Positions 16,044 through 24,587 of a stretch of DNA of 26,515 bases are shown here, one piece after another (the stretch's first letter is position 1; every line of letters starts with the position of its first letter). The translations under genes and the position numbers were made by a program. The stretch covers positions 1 through 26,515 of the forward strand of contig CAYSOX010000014.1 of NCBI GenBank assembly GCA_964432825.1, given 5' to 3'. The notes beneath the pieces were generated by a model that was not told where the DNA came from, searched no databases, and saw nothing but the letters and a program-made list of their open reading frames with translations. This DNA comes from UMGS1908 sp964432825 (GTDB lineage Bacteria > Bacillota > Clostridia > Christensenellales > UBA1242).

Positions 16044-18657
16044 AGATGTAAAACGAGATGAACTTTCACCGATGATGAAAGGCTACTATGATGTAAAAAA
16101 GGAACATCCAAACGAGTTGGTGTTTTACCAACTTGGGGATTTTTATGAGATGTTTTTTGACGATGCAATTATTACATCAAGTGTTTTAGAACTAACTCTT
16201 ACGGGGCGAGATTGTGGACTTGGTCAAAGAGCACCAATGTGTGGAATACCAATTCACGCAATAGATAATTATTTGCCAAAACTTGTTCAAATGGGATATA
16301 AAGTTGTTTTAATTTCACAAACTTCTGAGCCAACAAAAGGTTCAAAAGAATTGGTTGAGCGAAATATCACAAAAATAGTTACAGCAGGAACATTGACTGA
16401 AAATTTGGATGAGCGAAAAAACAACTATATTTTAAGTGTTGCATTTAAAAAAGATGTAATTGGAATTGCTTATTGTGATATAACAACGGGCAAACTAAAT
16501 ATGCTGGAAGTTGCTTCAGTTAAAGAGTTTTCAGACACAATAAACCGAATTATGCCATCGGAAATTATTTGTAACACCGAGGCGAAGGCGTTGGAAAGTG
16601 GAATTAAAGAAGTTGCACTTTCAATATTGCCTACATTTTATGTTTATCAAACTCCTGCATATGAATTTTCACGCGCTGAAAGGGTTACAAAGAAGCATTT
16701 TAATGTATCAAGTTTGACTGTGTTTGATATTAACCAAAACTTTACATTGGGTGTATGTGCCATAGGTGGACTACTTGAATACTTGAATGAAACCCAACGA
16801 AGAAATATTTCAAATATTAATAAGATAACAGTAGAGAAACCTAGTGAATATATGTATCTTGATAGTAACAGCAGAAGGAATCTCGAAATTTCTGAAAATA
16901 TGACAACTAGGAAGAAAAAAGGTTCGCTTATTGGAGTTTTAGACAAAACCAAAACTAGTATGGGAGCAAGATATTTACGAACACTTTTAGACCAGCCTTC
17001 TGTTATTGAAAGGGTAATCAATGATAGGTTGGACGCCGTAGAAGAATTAATACAGAAAAATAGACTGGTAGATTCTTGTATTGAGGTATTACAAAAAGTT
17101 AATGATATTGAGAGATTAACTGGGAAAATTGGCTATGGAAGTATTAACCCTGCCGATTGTAATACTTTAAAAAACTCGTTAATAGAAGTGCTGAACTTAA
17201 AGAATGTTTTAAACAATACGCTGACCGCTAAAGAGAATGCTGAAGCCGTAGAGCATATGAGTGGTTTTGAACATATTATTAAAAAACTCGATGATGCAAT
17301 AATTGAAGATGCGGGTGCAAACATAAGAGGGGAAGGCGGGTTTATTAAACTTGGATACAGTGCCGAACTTGACAACTACAAACTTGCGTCTGATATAGGC
17401 AGAGGTAAATTGTCATCGATAGAAAGTTTACTTAAAGAACAGACAGGAATCAAAAATTTGAAAGTTGCCTATAATAAGGTGTTTGGATATTTTATTGAGG
17501 TTACAAAAAGTCAAATAGGATTGGTTCCGTCAAACTGGATTAGACGGCAAACAACCGTTAATGGCGAAAGATATATAAATGAAGAATTAAAACAAATTGA
17601 GGACAACATTTTATCTAGCGGAAGTTTGGCTTTGGAACTTGAAAATAAATTATATGCTGAACTTAAGGACTTTTTGAAAAGTAATATAAAAATTCTACAA
17701 GATGTTTCTAATGCCGTCGCGAAAATTGATTGTTATATTTCGTTCGCTGTAGTTGCTTCTCAAAACAATTGGGTGAGGCCTGTAATTAACAACTCAATTG
17801 AAGAAATTAATATTGTTGAAGGAAAACATCCTGTAGTTAGTTCTTTAATTCAAGATGGTTCCTTTGTTCCAAACGATTGTCTACTTGATACAAACGAAAA
17901 TCGAACAATGATTATAACTGGGCCTAATATGGCGGGTAAAAGTACTTTTATGAGGCAGGTTGCTATAATAACTTTTATGGCGCATATTGGTTCTTTTGTT
18001 CCAGCAAGGAGTGCAGAAATTTCTATTACCGATAGAATTTTCACAAGAATTGGTGCAAGCGATGACCTTGCTTTTGGGCAGAGTACTTTCATGGTGGAGA
18101 TGAATGAGGTTGCAAATATTTTAAATAATGCAACTAATAAAAGTTTGTTGATTTTGGATGAAATAGGTAGGGGGACATCAACTTATGACGGCTTGAGTAT
18201 TGCATGGGCTGTTGTGGAGTATTTAAGTAAGAACCTAAAGACTAAGACCCTTTTTGCTACACATTATCATGAATTGACCGACCTTGAAGGTAAGATAGAG
18301 GGTGTAAAAAATTACAGAGTTTTAATAAAAGAACTTCCGGAATCAATTGTATTTTTGCATAAAATTGCAAGAGGTAGTGCAAACAAAAGTTTTGGTATTG
18401 AAGTTGCAAGTATCGCAGGACTTCCTGAAGCAATTATTAAAAGAGCAAAGGAAATTTTGCATTATCAAGAACAGGCAAATACAAAAGCAACAATTGATAG
18501 TTTAAAAAATACTGAAATTAAAAATGCAAATACAAAAGAGAATATCAATACCCGAGAAATATTAAACATTTTAAGTGATATAGATATGAATACAGTTTCT
18601 CCATTGGTTGCGTTCTCAACATTGCAAAATTTGGTTGATAAGGTTAAAAAATATTAA
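16030..18657 (+). CDS. mutS: DNA mismatch repair protein MutS
   Basis: MutS recognises mismatches and starts repair with MutL. The mismatch-reading GDFYE motif is at 36-40. The ABC-type ATPase has Walker A GPNMAGKST at 631-639, Walker B LLILDEIGRGTST with D710 and E711, and THYHEL after it. The 875-residue length is full. The chosen ATG at 16030 has GGAG 9 bases upstream. An in-frame ATG at 16015 adds five residues but lacks a site. The start overlaps the end of miaB, and mutL begins 11 bases after its stop, so translation is probably coupled. Confidence 0.96.
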   Translation: MLYLKDVKRDELSPMMKGYYDVKKEHPNELVFYQLGDFYEMFFDDAIITSSVLELTLTGRDCGLGQRAPMCGIPIHAIDNYLPKLVQMGYKVVLISQTSEPTKGSKELVERNITKIVTAGTLTENLDERKNNYILSVAFKKDVIGIAYCDITTGKLNMLEVASVKEFSDTINRIMPSEIICNTEAKALESGIKEVALSILPTFYVYQTPAYEFSRAERVTKKHFNVSSLTVFDINQNFTLGVCAIGGLLEYLNETQRRNISNINKITVEKPSEYMYLDSNSRRNLEISENMTTRKKKGSLIGVLDKTKTSMGARYLRTLLDQPSVIERVINDRLDAVEELIQKNRLVDSCIEVLQKVNDIERLTGKIGYGSINPADCNTLKNSLIEVLNLKNVLNNTLTAKENAEAVEHMSGFEHIIKKLDDAIIEDAGANIRGEGGFIKLGYSAELDNYKLASDIGRGKLSSIESLLKEQTGIKNLKVAYNKVFGYFIEVTKSQIGLVPSNWIRRQTTVNGERYINEELKQIEDNILSSGSLALELENKLYAELKDFLKSNIKILQDVSNAVAKIDCYISFAVVASQNNWVRPVINNSIEEINIVEGKHPVVSSLIQDGSFVPNDCLLDTNENRTMIITGPNMAGKSTFMRQVAIITFMAHIGSFVPARSAEISITDRIFTRIGASDDLAFGQSTFMVEMNEVANILNNATNKSLLILDEIGRGTSTYDGLSIAWAVVEYLSKNLKTKTLFATHYHELTDLEGKIEGVKNYRVLIKELPESIVFLHKIARGSANKSFGIEVASIAGLPEAIIKRAKEILHYQEQANTKATIDSLKNTEIKNANTKENINTREILNILSDIDMNTVSPLVAFSTLQNLVDKVKKY

Positions 18658-18668
18658 GCGAGGAAAGT

Positions 18669-20648
18669 ATGAAAATTAACTGCTTAGAGCCTAAAATTTT
18701 CAATAAAATTGCAGCGGGTGAAGTTGTTGAACGCCCAGCATCAATTATTAAAGAATTGGTAGAAAATTCGGTAGATGCGGGTGCTACAAAAATTACAATT
18801 GAAATTGAAAATGGCGGAATTTCAAAAATAAGAGTAATTGACAACGGTTCGGGAATCGATTATGATGATTTAACACGGGCCTTTTTGCCTCATGCCACAA
18901 GTAAAATAAAAGAAGAAAAGGACTTGTTTGAAATAAAAACTTTAGGCTTTAGAGGTGAGGCACTTGCAAGCATTGGAGCAGTTAGTTATGTAAGGCTTAT
19001 AAGCCGAACTAAAGATTCTGAAAGTGGTGGCGAAATTCAAATAACGGGAGGCGAAATTGGTGAGCCTCAATTTATTGGTGCCGATTATGGTACTGATATA
19101 ACTGTGCAGAACCTATTTTACAATGTTCCTGCGCGTGCAAAATTTCTTAAGAAGCCAAAAGCCGAAGAAGGTGAAATTACCGACTTAGTTGAAAAATTTA
19201 TATTAAGCAATCCGACTGTATCAATCAAGTATATCATTGATGGTAAAATTCGCCATTTTTCAAATGGCTCGGGTATGATTGATGCAATATATGAGGTTTA
19301 TGGTAAAAACACTATAGACAATTTGTTATATTTTGAAGAAGAGTTTGATGATATGAGAATTTATGGTTATACTAGTAAGCCAGAATTTTCTAAGCCTAAT
19401 AGAACATATCAAACTATTATTTTAAACAATAGGTATATTAGAAATGTAACAATTCAAAGTGCTGTAACCAATGCCTATGGCGAAATTTTAATGAAAAAAC
19501 AATATCCATTTTTTGTGATATATTTAGATATGGATCCAACTCAAGTAGATGTAAATGTTCACCCAAATAAAATGGAAGTAAGGTTCGAAAATGGCAACAA
19601 TATTTATCCGAGAGTTTTTCAGATTATAAATCGAACGATTAATTCAATTGATTATACTAGGACATATCGGTCAGAAGTTAAAAATGAGTTTTTAGAATCA
19701 ATACCAGAAAGCGAACAAACAATAGTTATTGATTCCGCGGTGCCACAAATTAGCCAAGAAAAAAGTGAAGAGTTGTGGAAAAAGTTCGATGAGGAAATTC
19801 CAAAAAGTAATTATAATGAAGTTTACTCTCCAAGTGCTTCTATGCAAAAAGTTGCGGTTGGTGGTGATGAGTCAAGTTCAAATGTGACTGATGCCACAAA
19901 TCAAATGGTTGATGCATTGTCTGAAAAGTATAGCGGTAGCAATGCAAATATCTTTACGGCTATGAGTTTAAATGCAACCGATGATGCTATGCGGTATGGT
20001 GTTTCGTTTGGTAGTCGACTTTTAAATAAAATGCAAACCGAACAACAACAGTTTGTTTCAGAAGAAGAATCCACCGAAATGCGGATAGTTGGAGTTGTTT
20101 TTAAAACATACATAATAATTGAATATAAAGACAGTATGCTTTTGGTTGACCAACATGCGGGACACGAAAGAGTTTTGTTTGATAAGTTAATGGAACAAAT
20201 TTCTAATAATAAACTTGCAATTCAGCCACTTTTGGCGCCATATGTTTTAAATGTAAATGCTATTGAGAAAAATTATATATTAGAACATAGTGAGGATTTA
20301 AATTCATTAGGATTTGAAATTGATGAGTTTGGTGAAAATACTATCAAAATTTCATCTGTGCCATATGTTTTGGAAGATGTAAACTTTACTGAGTTTTTTG
20401 ATGAGTTTTTACAAGATATGAAAAATCCAAAGCAGTTTGCGTTCGCTGGAAGTTTCCGAAATAAAATAGCAAGTATGGCTTGCAAAGCGGCCGTAAAAGG
20501 CGGTGATGAACTTGAGTCTAGTGAAGTAAAAAAACTAATAGACTTATTTATTGAAAACAATACCAAACTTTTATGTCCACACGGAAGACCAGTTGTAATT
20601 AAAGTCACCGAAAGTGAACTAGAAAAATGGTTTAAAAGGATAGTTTAG
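18669..20648 (+). CDS. mutL: DNA mismatch repair protein MutL (endonuclease type)
   Basis: MutL links mismatch recognition to strand removal. The GHKL ATPase has IAAGEVVERPASIIKELVEN (15-34), DNGSGI and LGFRGEALASI motifs. A poorly conserved linker (about 340-470) precedes the C-terminal dimerisation and nuclease domain. That domain contains DQHAGHE (494-500), an ACK motif (604-606) and CPHGRP (636-641), which define the metal-dependent nicking endonuclease in bacteria without MutH. The last acid of the DQHA(x)2E(x)4E motif is Asp505 rather than Glu. The length is 659 residues. A GAGGAAAG site precedes the ATG. Confidence 0.96.
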   Translation: MKINCLEPKIFNKIAAGEVVERPASIIKELVENSVDAGATKITIEIENGGISKIRVIDNGSGIDYDDLTRAFLPHATSKIKEEKDLFEIKTLGFRGEALASIGAVSYVRLISRTKDSESGGEIQITGGEIGEPQFIGADYGTDITVQNLFYNVPARAKFLKKPKAEEGEITDLVEKFILSNPTVSIKYIIDGKIRHFSNGSGMIDAIYEVYGKNTIDNLLYFEEEFDDMRIYGYTSKPEFSKPNRTYQTIILNNRYIRNVTIQSAVTNAYGEILMKKQYPFFVIYLDMDPTQVDVNVHPNKMEVRFENGNNIYPRVFQIINRTINSIDYTRTYRSEVKNEFLESIPESEQTIVIDSAVPQISQEKSEELWKKFDEEIPKSNYNEVYSPSASMQKVAVGGDESSSNVTDATNQMVDALSEKYSGSNANIFTAMSLNATDDAMRYGVSFGSRLLNKMQTEQQQFVSEEESTEMRIVGVVFKTYIIIEYKDSMLLVDQHAGHERVLFDKLMEQISNNKLAIQPLLAPYVLNVNAIEKNYILEHSEDLNSLGFEIDEFGENTIKISSVPYVLEDVNFTEFFDEFLQDMKNPKQFAFAGSFRNKIASMACKAAVKGGDELESSEVKKLIDLFIENNTKLLCPHGRPVVIKVTESELEKWFKRIV

Positions 20649-20649
20649 T

Positions 20650-21573
20650 ATGAAAAAGCAAAAAATTATTTGTATCGTTGGTCCTACCGGTTCAGGCAAA
20701 ACTTCGACGGCGGTAAAACTAGCAAAAGAAATAAATGGTGAGATAATTTCAGCAGATAGTATGCAAGTTTATAAAGATATGAATATTGGAACCGCCAAGG
20801 TGACGCCCGACGAAATGCAGGGAATAACACATTATTGTATTGATATCGTTGACCCAACTATGCAATTTTCGGTTTCAGAATGGAAGAAAAATGCTGAAAA
20901 AAGTATTGAAATAATTTCTAAAAAAGGCAAAATACCTATTATTGCTGGAGGAACAGGACTGTATGTAAATTCACTTATAAATAATTTTCAGTTTTATAAT
21001 GTAGATGAAAGTTTGAGAAATGAGTATATTGAAAAGTATAACCATATTCTTTTAGAGGAAGGAAAGGAAAGGTTATATGAAAAATTAGTTGAGGTTGATA
21101 GTGATTTTGCAAAGGGTGTTGATAAAAACAAGACTCGTGCAATTATTAACTATTTGGCATCCTATGATGCGGGAGCGAAAAACCTAAAAGTTCAAGATGT
21201 CGACATACGATATGATTATATTTTGATTGGGCTTGATATTGATAGGACGATTATTTATGACCGCATAAACAAAAGAGTGGACGAAATGATTGAGGAAGGG
21301 CTAATTCCAGAAATTGAAAATCTTATTAAAAAATACAATTTTAATAGAGAGTTTTTGTCCGCTTCGGGGATTGGTTATAAAGAATATTTCGATTATGCAG
21401 ATGGAAAAATTCCATTTGAAAGGTTTGTTGAACTTATGAAACAGCATAGTAGAAATTATGCAAAACGCCAATTTACTTATATGAAAAAAATGAAAGGTAT
21501 AGAGTGGGTTTCATATAACGACTTTGATAGGATAAAAAATAGAGTTGCACAATTTTTAAAAGGAGATAAATAA
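20650..21573 (+). CDS. miaA: tRNA dimethylallyltransferase MiaA
   Basis: MiaA transfers the dimethylallyl group from DMAPP to A37 of tRNAs that read UNN codons, giving i6A; MiaB then thiolates it. The P-loop GPTGSGKT is at 11-18, DSMQVYKDMNIGTAK begins at 36, AGGTGLYVNSLI lies near 95, and RNYAKRQFTYMKK near 270. The length is 307 residues. It starts one base after the mutL stop, with AAAAGGA about 8 bases upstream, and its TAA shares a base with the next ATG. Its substrate DMAPP comes from the isoprenoid pathway. Confidence 0.96.
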   Translation: MKKQKIICIVGPTGSGKTSTAVKLAKEINGEIISADSMQVYKDMNIGTAKVTPDEMQGITHYCIDIVDPTMQFSVSEWKKNAEKSIEIISKKGKIPIIAGGTGLYVNSLINNFQFYNVDESLRNEYIEKYNHILLEEGKERLYEKLVEVDSDFAKGVDKNKTRAIINYLASYDAGAKNLKVQDVDIRYDYILIGLDIDRTIIYDRINKRVDEMIEEGLIPEIENLIKKYNFNREFLSASGIGYKEYFDYADGKIPFERFVELMKQHSRNYAKRQFTYMKKMKGIEWVSYNDFDRIKNRVAQFLKGDK

Positions 21574-22787
21574 TGGAAGAATTATTACTGAAAAGTGAAA
21601 AAGAAATTAAAGGTGTTTTAGATGAGTTAAATGAAATTGCACTTTTTAATCAAGATAAAGTTTTGAATGCTTTTAAAAAAGCAAAAATTGCTTTGAACCA
21701 CTTTTCGTGTTCGAACGGTTATGGATACGATGATTTGGGCAAGAATAAACTAAGCGAAGTTTTTAAGTATATATTTAATACTGAAGAAGCAATATGTTCT
21801 CCATATATTACATGTGGAACACATGCACTAAATGCGGGATTGTTTGGATGCTTAAAAACGGGCGATAGTGTTCTATCTATTTCGGGTGATGTTTACGATA
21901 GTTTAAAGAATGCTGTATATGGAGAGGGTAATGGTTCGCTAAAAGACTATGGAATTTCATTCGAAAAAATTGAACTTTTAAATAATGGCAAATTTGATTT
22001 TTTAAAGATTAAGGATTATTTGACAAAAAACAAACCAACAATGATTTATTTGCAAAGGTCGTGTGGATATTCAAACCGAGACACTTTTAGTATTGCAGAA
22101 CTTAAAGAGGCGATTAGTGTCGTAAAAGAACTTGTGCCAGAAACTATTGTTTTTGTTGATAATTGCTACGGAACTTTTTCTGAAAAACAAGAGCCTACTG
22201 ATGTTGGTGCAGATATGGTGGTAGGGAGTTTAATGAAAAATGCTGGTGGCGGAATTGCACCAAGCGGTGGATATATTGTTGGGCGAAAAGATTTAGTCGA
22301 CCGAACAGCCGGGCGGTTATTTGGAGTGGGGCTTGGTATGGAAGTTGGTTCGTATGCTTGCAGTTATCAAAACTATTTCCAAGGTGTTTTCATTGCTCCT
22401 ACTGTAGTTGCGGGTGCACTTAAAGGTTCTACACTCTTGGGTCAAGTTTTAAAAAATTTATCAATAGAATCCTTTCCGCGTGCAGGTGCGAGACCTAACG
22501 ATTTGATTAGACGCATTGTATTTAACGACGAACAAAAGATGATTGACTTTATACAAACCGTTCAAGCAAATTCTCCAGTTGATAGTTTTGTGTTGCCATT
22601 CCCAAGCGAGATGCCCGGTTATGACGACAAAATAATTATGGCTGCAGGAGGATTTGTCCAAGGGTCTAGCATTGAAATGAGTGCGGATGGTCCACTGAGA
22701 CCTCCTTATACCGCATATTTCCAAGGCGGATTAACTTACGAACATATTAAAATATTTTGTAATGAAATTATTAAAGTTTTACATTAA
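21573..22787 (+). CDS. Methionine gamma-lyase family protein (YnbB/aluminium-resistance type)
   Basis: This is a 404-residue PLP-dependent enzyme of the Cys/Met metabolism fold. The predicted PLP lysine is K222 in VVGSLMKNAGGGIAPSGGY, preceded by VDNCYG (195-200), whose Asp should hold the pyridine ring. An N-terminal CGTHALNAGL loop (81-90) would bind the cofactor phosphate. The family is often called cystathionine beta-lyase involved in aluminium resistance; its real substrate is unsettled. AAAGGAG precedes the ATG, which overlaps the miaA stop by one base. In Bacillus the equivalent gene is near miaA with hfq between them; here hfq is absent. A terminator follows, ending the operon. Confidence 0.9.
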   Translation: MEELLLKSEKEIKGVLDELNEIALFNQDKVLNAFKKAKIALNHFSCSNGYGYDDLGKNKLSEVFKYIFNTEEAICSPYITCGTHALNAGLFGCLKTGDSVLSISGDVYDSLKNAVYGEGNGSLKDYGISFEKIELLNNGKFDFLKIKDYLTKNKPTMIYLQRSCGYSNRDTFSIAELKEAISVVKELVPETIVFVDNCYGTFSEKQEPTDVGADMVVGSLMKNAGGGIAPSGGYIVGRKDLVDRTAGRLFGVGLGMEVGSYACSYQNYFQGVFIAPTVVAGALKGSTLLGQVLKNLSIESFPRAGARPNDLIRRIVFNDEQKMIDFIQTVQANSPVDSFVLPFPSEMPGYDDKIIMAAGGFVQGSSIEMSADGPLRPPYTAYFQGGLTYEHIKIFCNEIIKVLH

Positions 22788-22832
22788 TTTTCGATAAAAA
22801 TGAAACAATTTTATGTTTATATTTTTTATAAA

Positions 22833-22885
22833 AAAACAATCAAAATTTATTCAAATTTTTGAATTTTTGGTTGTTTTTATTTTTG
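22833..22885 (+). terminator. Terminator of the miaB-ynbB operon
   Basis: The AAAACAATCAAAATTT segment at 22833 onward pairs imperfectly with the GAATTTTTGGTTGTTTT segment ending near 22877, followed by a T-rich tail. It starts about 45 bases after the ynbB stop. Confidence 0.7.
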
Positions 22886-22894
22886 CAAATCAAT

Positions 22895-22971
22895 TTTTAG
22901 CCCCAAAATTGCCAGTTTTTGACATTAAAGCAGGTTGTTGACTAGAAACTTAACTGGCAAATTGGCTAAAA
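22895..22971. repeat. Long inverted repeat in the gap before the oxoamine synthase gene
   Basis: The left arm (22895-22917) contains TTTTAGCC and TTGCCAGTT. The right arm (22952-22971) contains AACTGGCAA and GGCTAAAA, the exact reverse complements. Only the few bases between the two blocks differ between arms. The loop is about 34 bases. There is no T-tract, and it lies after the operon terminator and 160 bases before the next promoter. It could be a small structured RNA, a protein-binding site or a short mobile-element remnant. Confidence 0.65.
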
Positions 22972-23130
22972 TTCTGACCGAAAAAATTTTAGAAATTTAA
23001 ACTAAATTTTTATAATTTATTCTAGAATAATACATTTACTTTTAGCGCCATTTTTAATAGACATTCATTTAAAATGAAATGTTTTTCATTAATAATTTTT
23101 ATTAAGCATAAAATTAACGGTAAAATTTAT

Positions 23131-23159
23131 TTGGAGAAAACACCCAAATATGCTAGAAT
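23131..23159 (+). promoter_or_regulatory. Promoter of the alpha-oxoamine synthase gene
   Basis: TTGGAG at 23131-23136 and TAGAAT at 23154-23159 with a 17-base spacer; predicted start near 23166, about 25 bases before the ATG. Confidence 0.7.
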
Positions 23160-23190
23160 AATATTGTACATATTTTTAAGGAGTATATAT

Positions 23191-24381
23191 ATGGATTTAT
23201 TTAAAAAATGTTTTGATTTTAATTTGGCGGATACTTATAAAGAAAAGGGAATTTATCCTTATTTCCATTCACTAGAAAGTAAACAAGATATTGTTGTTGA
23301 AATGGAAGGTAAACGAGAAATAATGATAGGCTCTAACAATTACCTAGGACTTACTAGCGACCCTAGAGTAATTGAAGCCTCCGTAAATGCAACGAAAGAA
23401 TTTGGTACGGGTTGCAGTGGCAGTCGATTTTTAAATGGAACAACTGTTGCGCATGTGGAAATGGAAAAGGAACTTGCAGAGTTTTTAAACAAAGAAGATT
23501 GTGTAACTATGAGTACTGGCTTTCAAACAAATTTAGGTGTAATATCTGCAATTTGTGGAAGAGGGGATGTCGTTGTTTGTGATAAAGAAAACCATGCAAG
23601 TATATATGATGCAATAAGACTTAGTTATGCTGATATGGTAAGATTTAAACATGCCGATATGGAAGATTTGGAAGAAAAGTTGAAACATATTCCACAAGAC
23701 AAGGGCATTTTAATTGTAACAGATGGTGTGTTTAGTATGGGTGGAGATATTTGTAATTTGCCAAAACTTGTAGAATTGAAGCATAAGTACGGTGCAAGAA
23801 TAATGATTGACGATGCACACGCATTAGGTATTCTAGGTGAACACGGTAGAGGCACTGCTGAATACTTTGGGCTAGAAGATGAGGTTGATATTATCTCGGG
23901 CACTTTTTCAAAAAGTCTTGCTAGTTTAGGTGGATATTGTGCTGGTGACAAAAAAATTATAGACTTTATACGCCATAATTCTAGACCATTTATATTTAGT
24001 GCATCAATTCAACCTTCAAGCATTGCGACAGTTAGAAAATCTTTGGAAATAATAAAGGCTGAACCTGAGCGTCGCAAACATTTGCTTAAAATTACAGAAT
24101 ATATGAGAAATGCACTGAAAAAACGCGGTATCAAAATTAGAGAAGAGGGGAATACTCCTATAATACCTATATATACTTACGACCCAGAAGTTACTTTGCT
24201 TGCTTGCAAAAAATTGTTTGAGAAAGGTGTTTATGTTAATCCGGTTTTACCACCTGCAACACCAATAGGCGAGTGTTTAATTAGAACCAGTTATACAGCA
24301 ACGCATACCGAAGAATTAATGGATGAAGCAGCAGATATCATTAGAGATGTATTTGAAGAACTTGATTTAATTAAGAAATAA
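23191..24381 (+). CDS. Alpha-oxoamine synthase, serine-palmitoyltransferase-like
   Basis: This is a 396-residue PLP enzyme that condenses an amino acid with an acyl-CoA, releasing CO2. The family includes KBL, BioF, 5-aminolevulinate synthase and serine palmitoyltransferase. Visible motifs are GSNNYLGL (47-54), GTGCSGSRFLNGT (72-84), H135, DDAHALGILGEHGRG (207-221) and the PLP lysine K241 in GTFSKSLASLGGY. The TFSKS form and the LASLGGY that follows are closest to serine palmitoyltransferase and its bacterial relatives; KBL and BioF usually read TLGKA or TFGKA there. The true amino acid and acyl-CoA are unknown. AAGGAG lies 7 bases before the ATG at 23191. The upstream in-frame ATG at 23074 precedes the promoter and is rejected. 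The gene stands alone, with no biotin, threonine or recognisable sphingolipid gene beside it. Confidence 0.82.
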   Translation: MDLFKKCFDFNLADTYKEKGIYPYFHSLESKQDIVVEMEGKREIMIGSNNYLGLTSDPRVIEASVNATKEFGTGCSGSRFLNGTTVAHVEMEKELAEFLNKEDCVTMSTGFQTNLGVISAICGRGDVVVCDKENHASIYDAIRLSYADMVRFKHADMEDLEEKLKHIPQDKGILIVTDGVFSMGGDICNLPKLVELKHKYGARIMIDDAHALGILGEHGRGTAEYFGLEDEVDIISGTFSKSLASLGGYCAGDKKIIDFIRHNSRPFIFSASIQPSSIATVRKSLEIIKAEPERRKHLLKITEYMRNALKKRGIKIREEGNTPIIPIYTYDPEVTLLACKKLFEKGVYVNPVLPPATPIGECLIRTSYTATHTEELMDEAADIIRDVFEELDLIKK

Positions 24382-24406
24382 GTTTTATAAAATAAATTTA
24401 TGATAT

Positions 24407-24450
24407 AAAGCCCGCAATTGAAATGGAAATTTCTTTTGTAGGGCTTTTAC
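24407..24450 (+). terminator. Terminator of the oxoamine synthase gene
   Basis: AAAGCCC at 24407-24413 pairs with GGGCTTT at 24441-24447, and the inner CAATTGAAAT can pair with AAATTTCTTTTG. The T-run after the stem is short. Confidence 0.65.
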
Positions 24451-24475
24451 TATGTAAAAATTTGGTTTATAAATT

Positions 24476-24506
24476 AAAAAGAGTTGAATATAATTTCAAC
24501 TCTTTT
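24476..24506 (-). terminator. Terminator for the minus-strand CBS-domain protein gene (possibly bidirectional)
   Basis: AAAAAGAGTTGAA at 24476-24488 pairs with TTCAACTCTTTT at 24495-24506. Read on the minus strand, the stem is followed by TTTTTAATTT, a proper T-tract. It lies about 80 bases after that gene's stop codon. Confidence 0.75.
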
Positions 24507-24517
24507 CTATTGTTTAA

Positions 24518-24541
24518 TTTTTGAGTTTTATAACTCAAAAA
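24518..24541. repeat. Perfect 10-base hairpin next to the terminator
   Basis: TTTTTGAGTT at 24518-24527 and AACTCAAAAA at 24532-24541 form a perfect stem around TTAT. It has no clear T-tract on either side. It may be a backup terminator for the minus-strand gene. Confidence 0.6.
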
Positions 24542-24587
24542 TTTGATTTGAATTCCTATAATCTTAGATGTCATAAAATATGTTTTA

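Noticed and set aside
23074..23190. N-terminal extension of the oxoamine synthase
   Set aside because: It would begin upstream of the predicted promoter; the ATG at 23191 has a well-placed AAGGAG.
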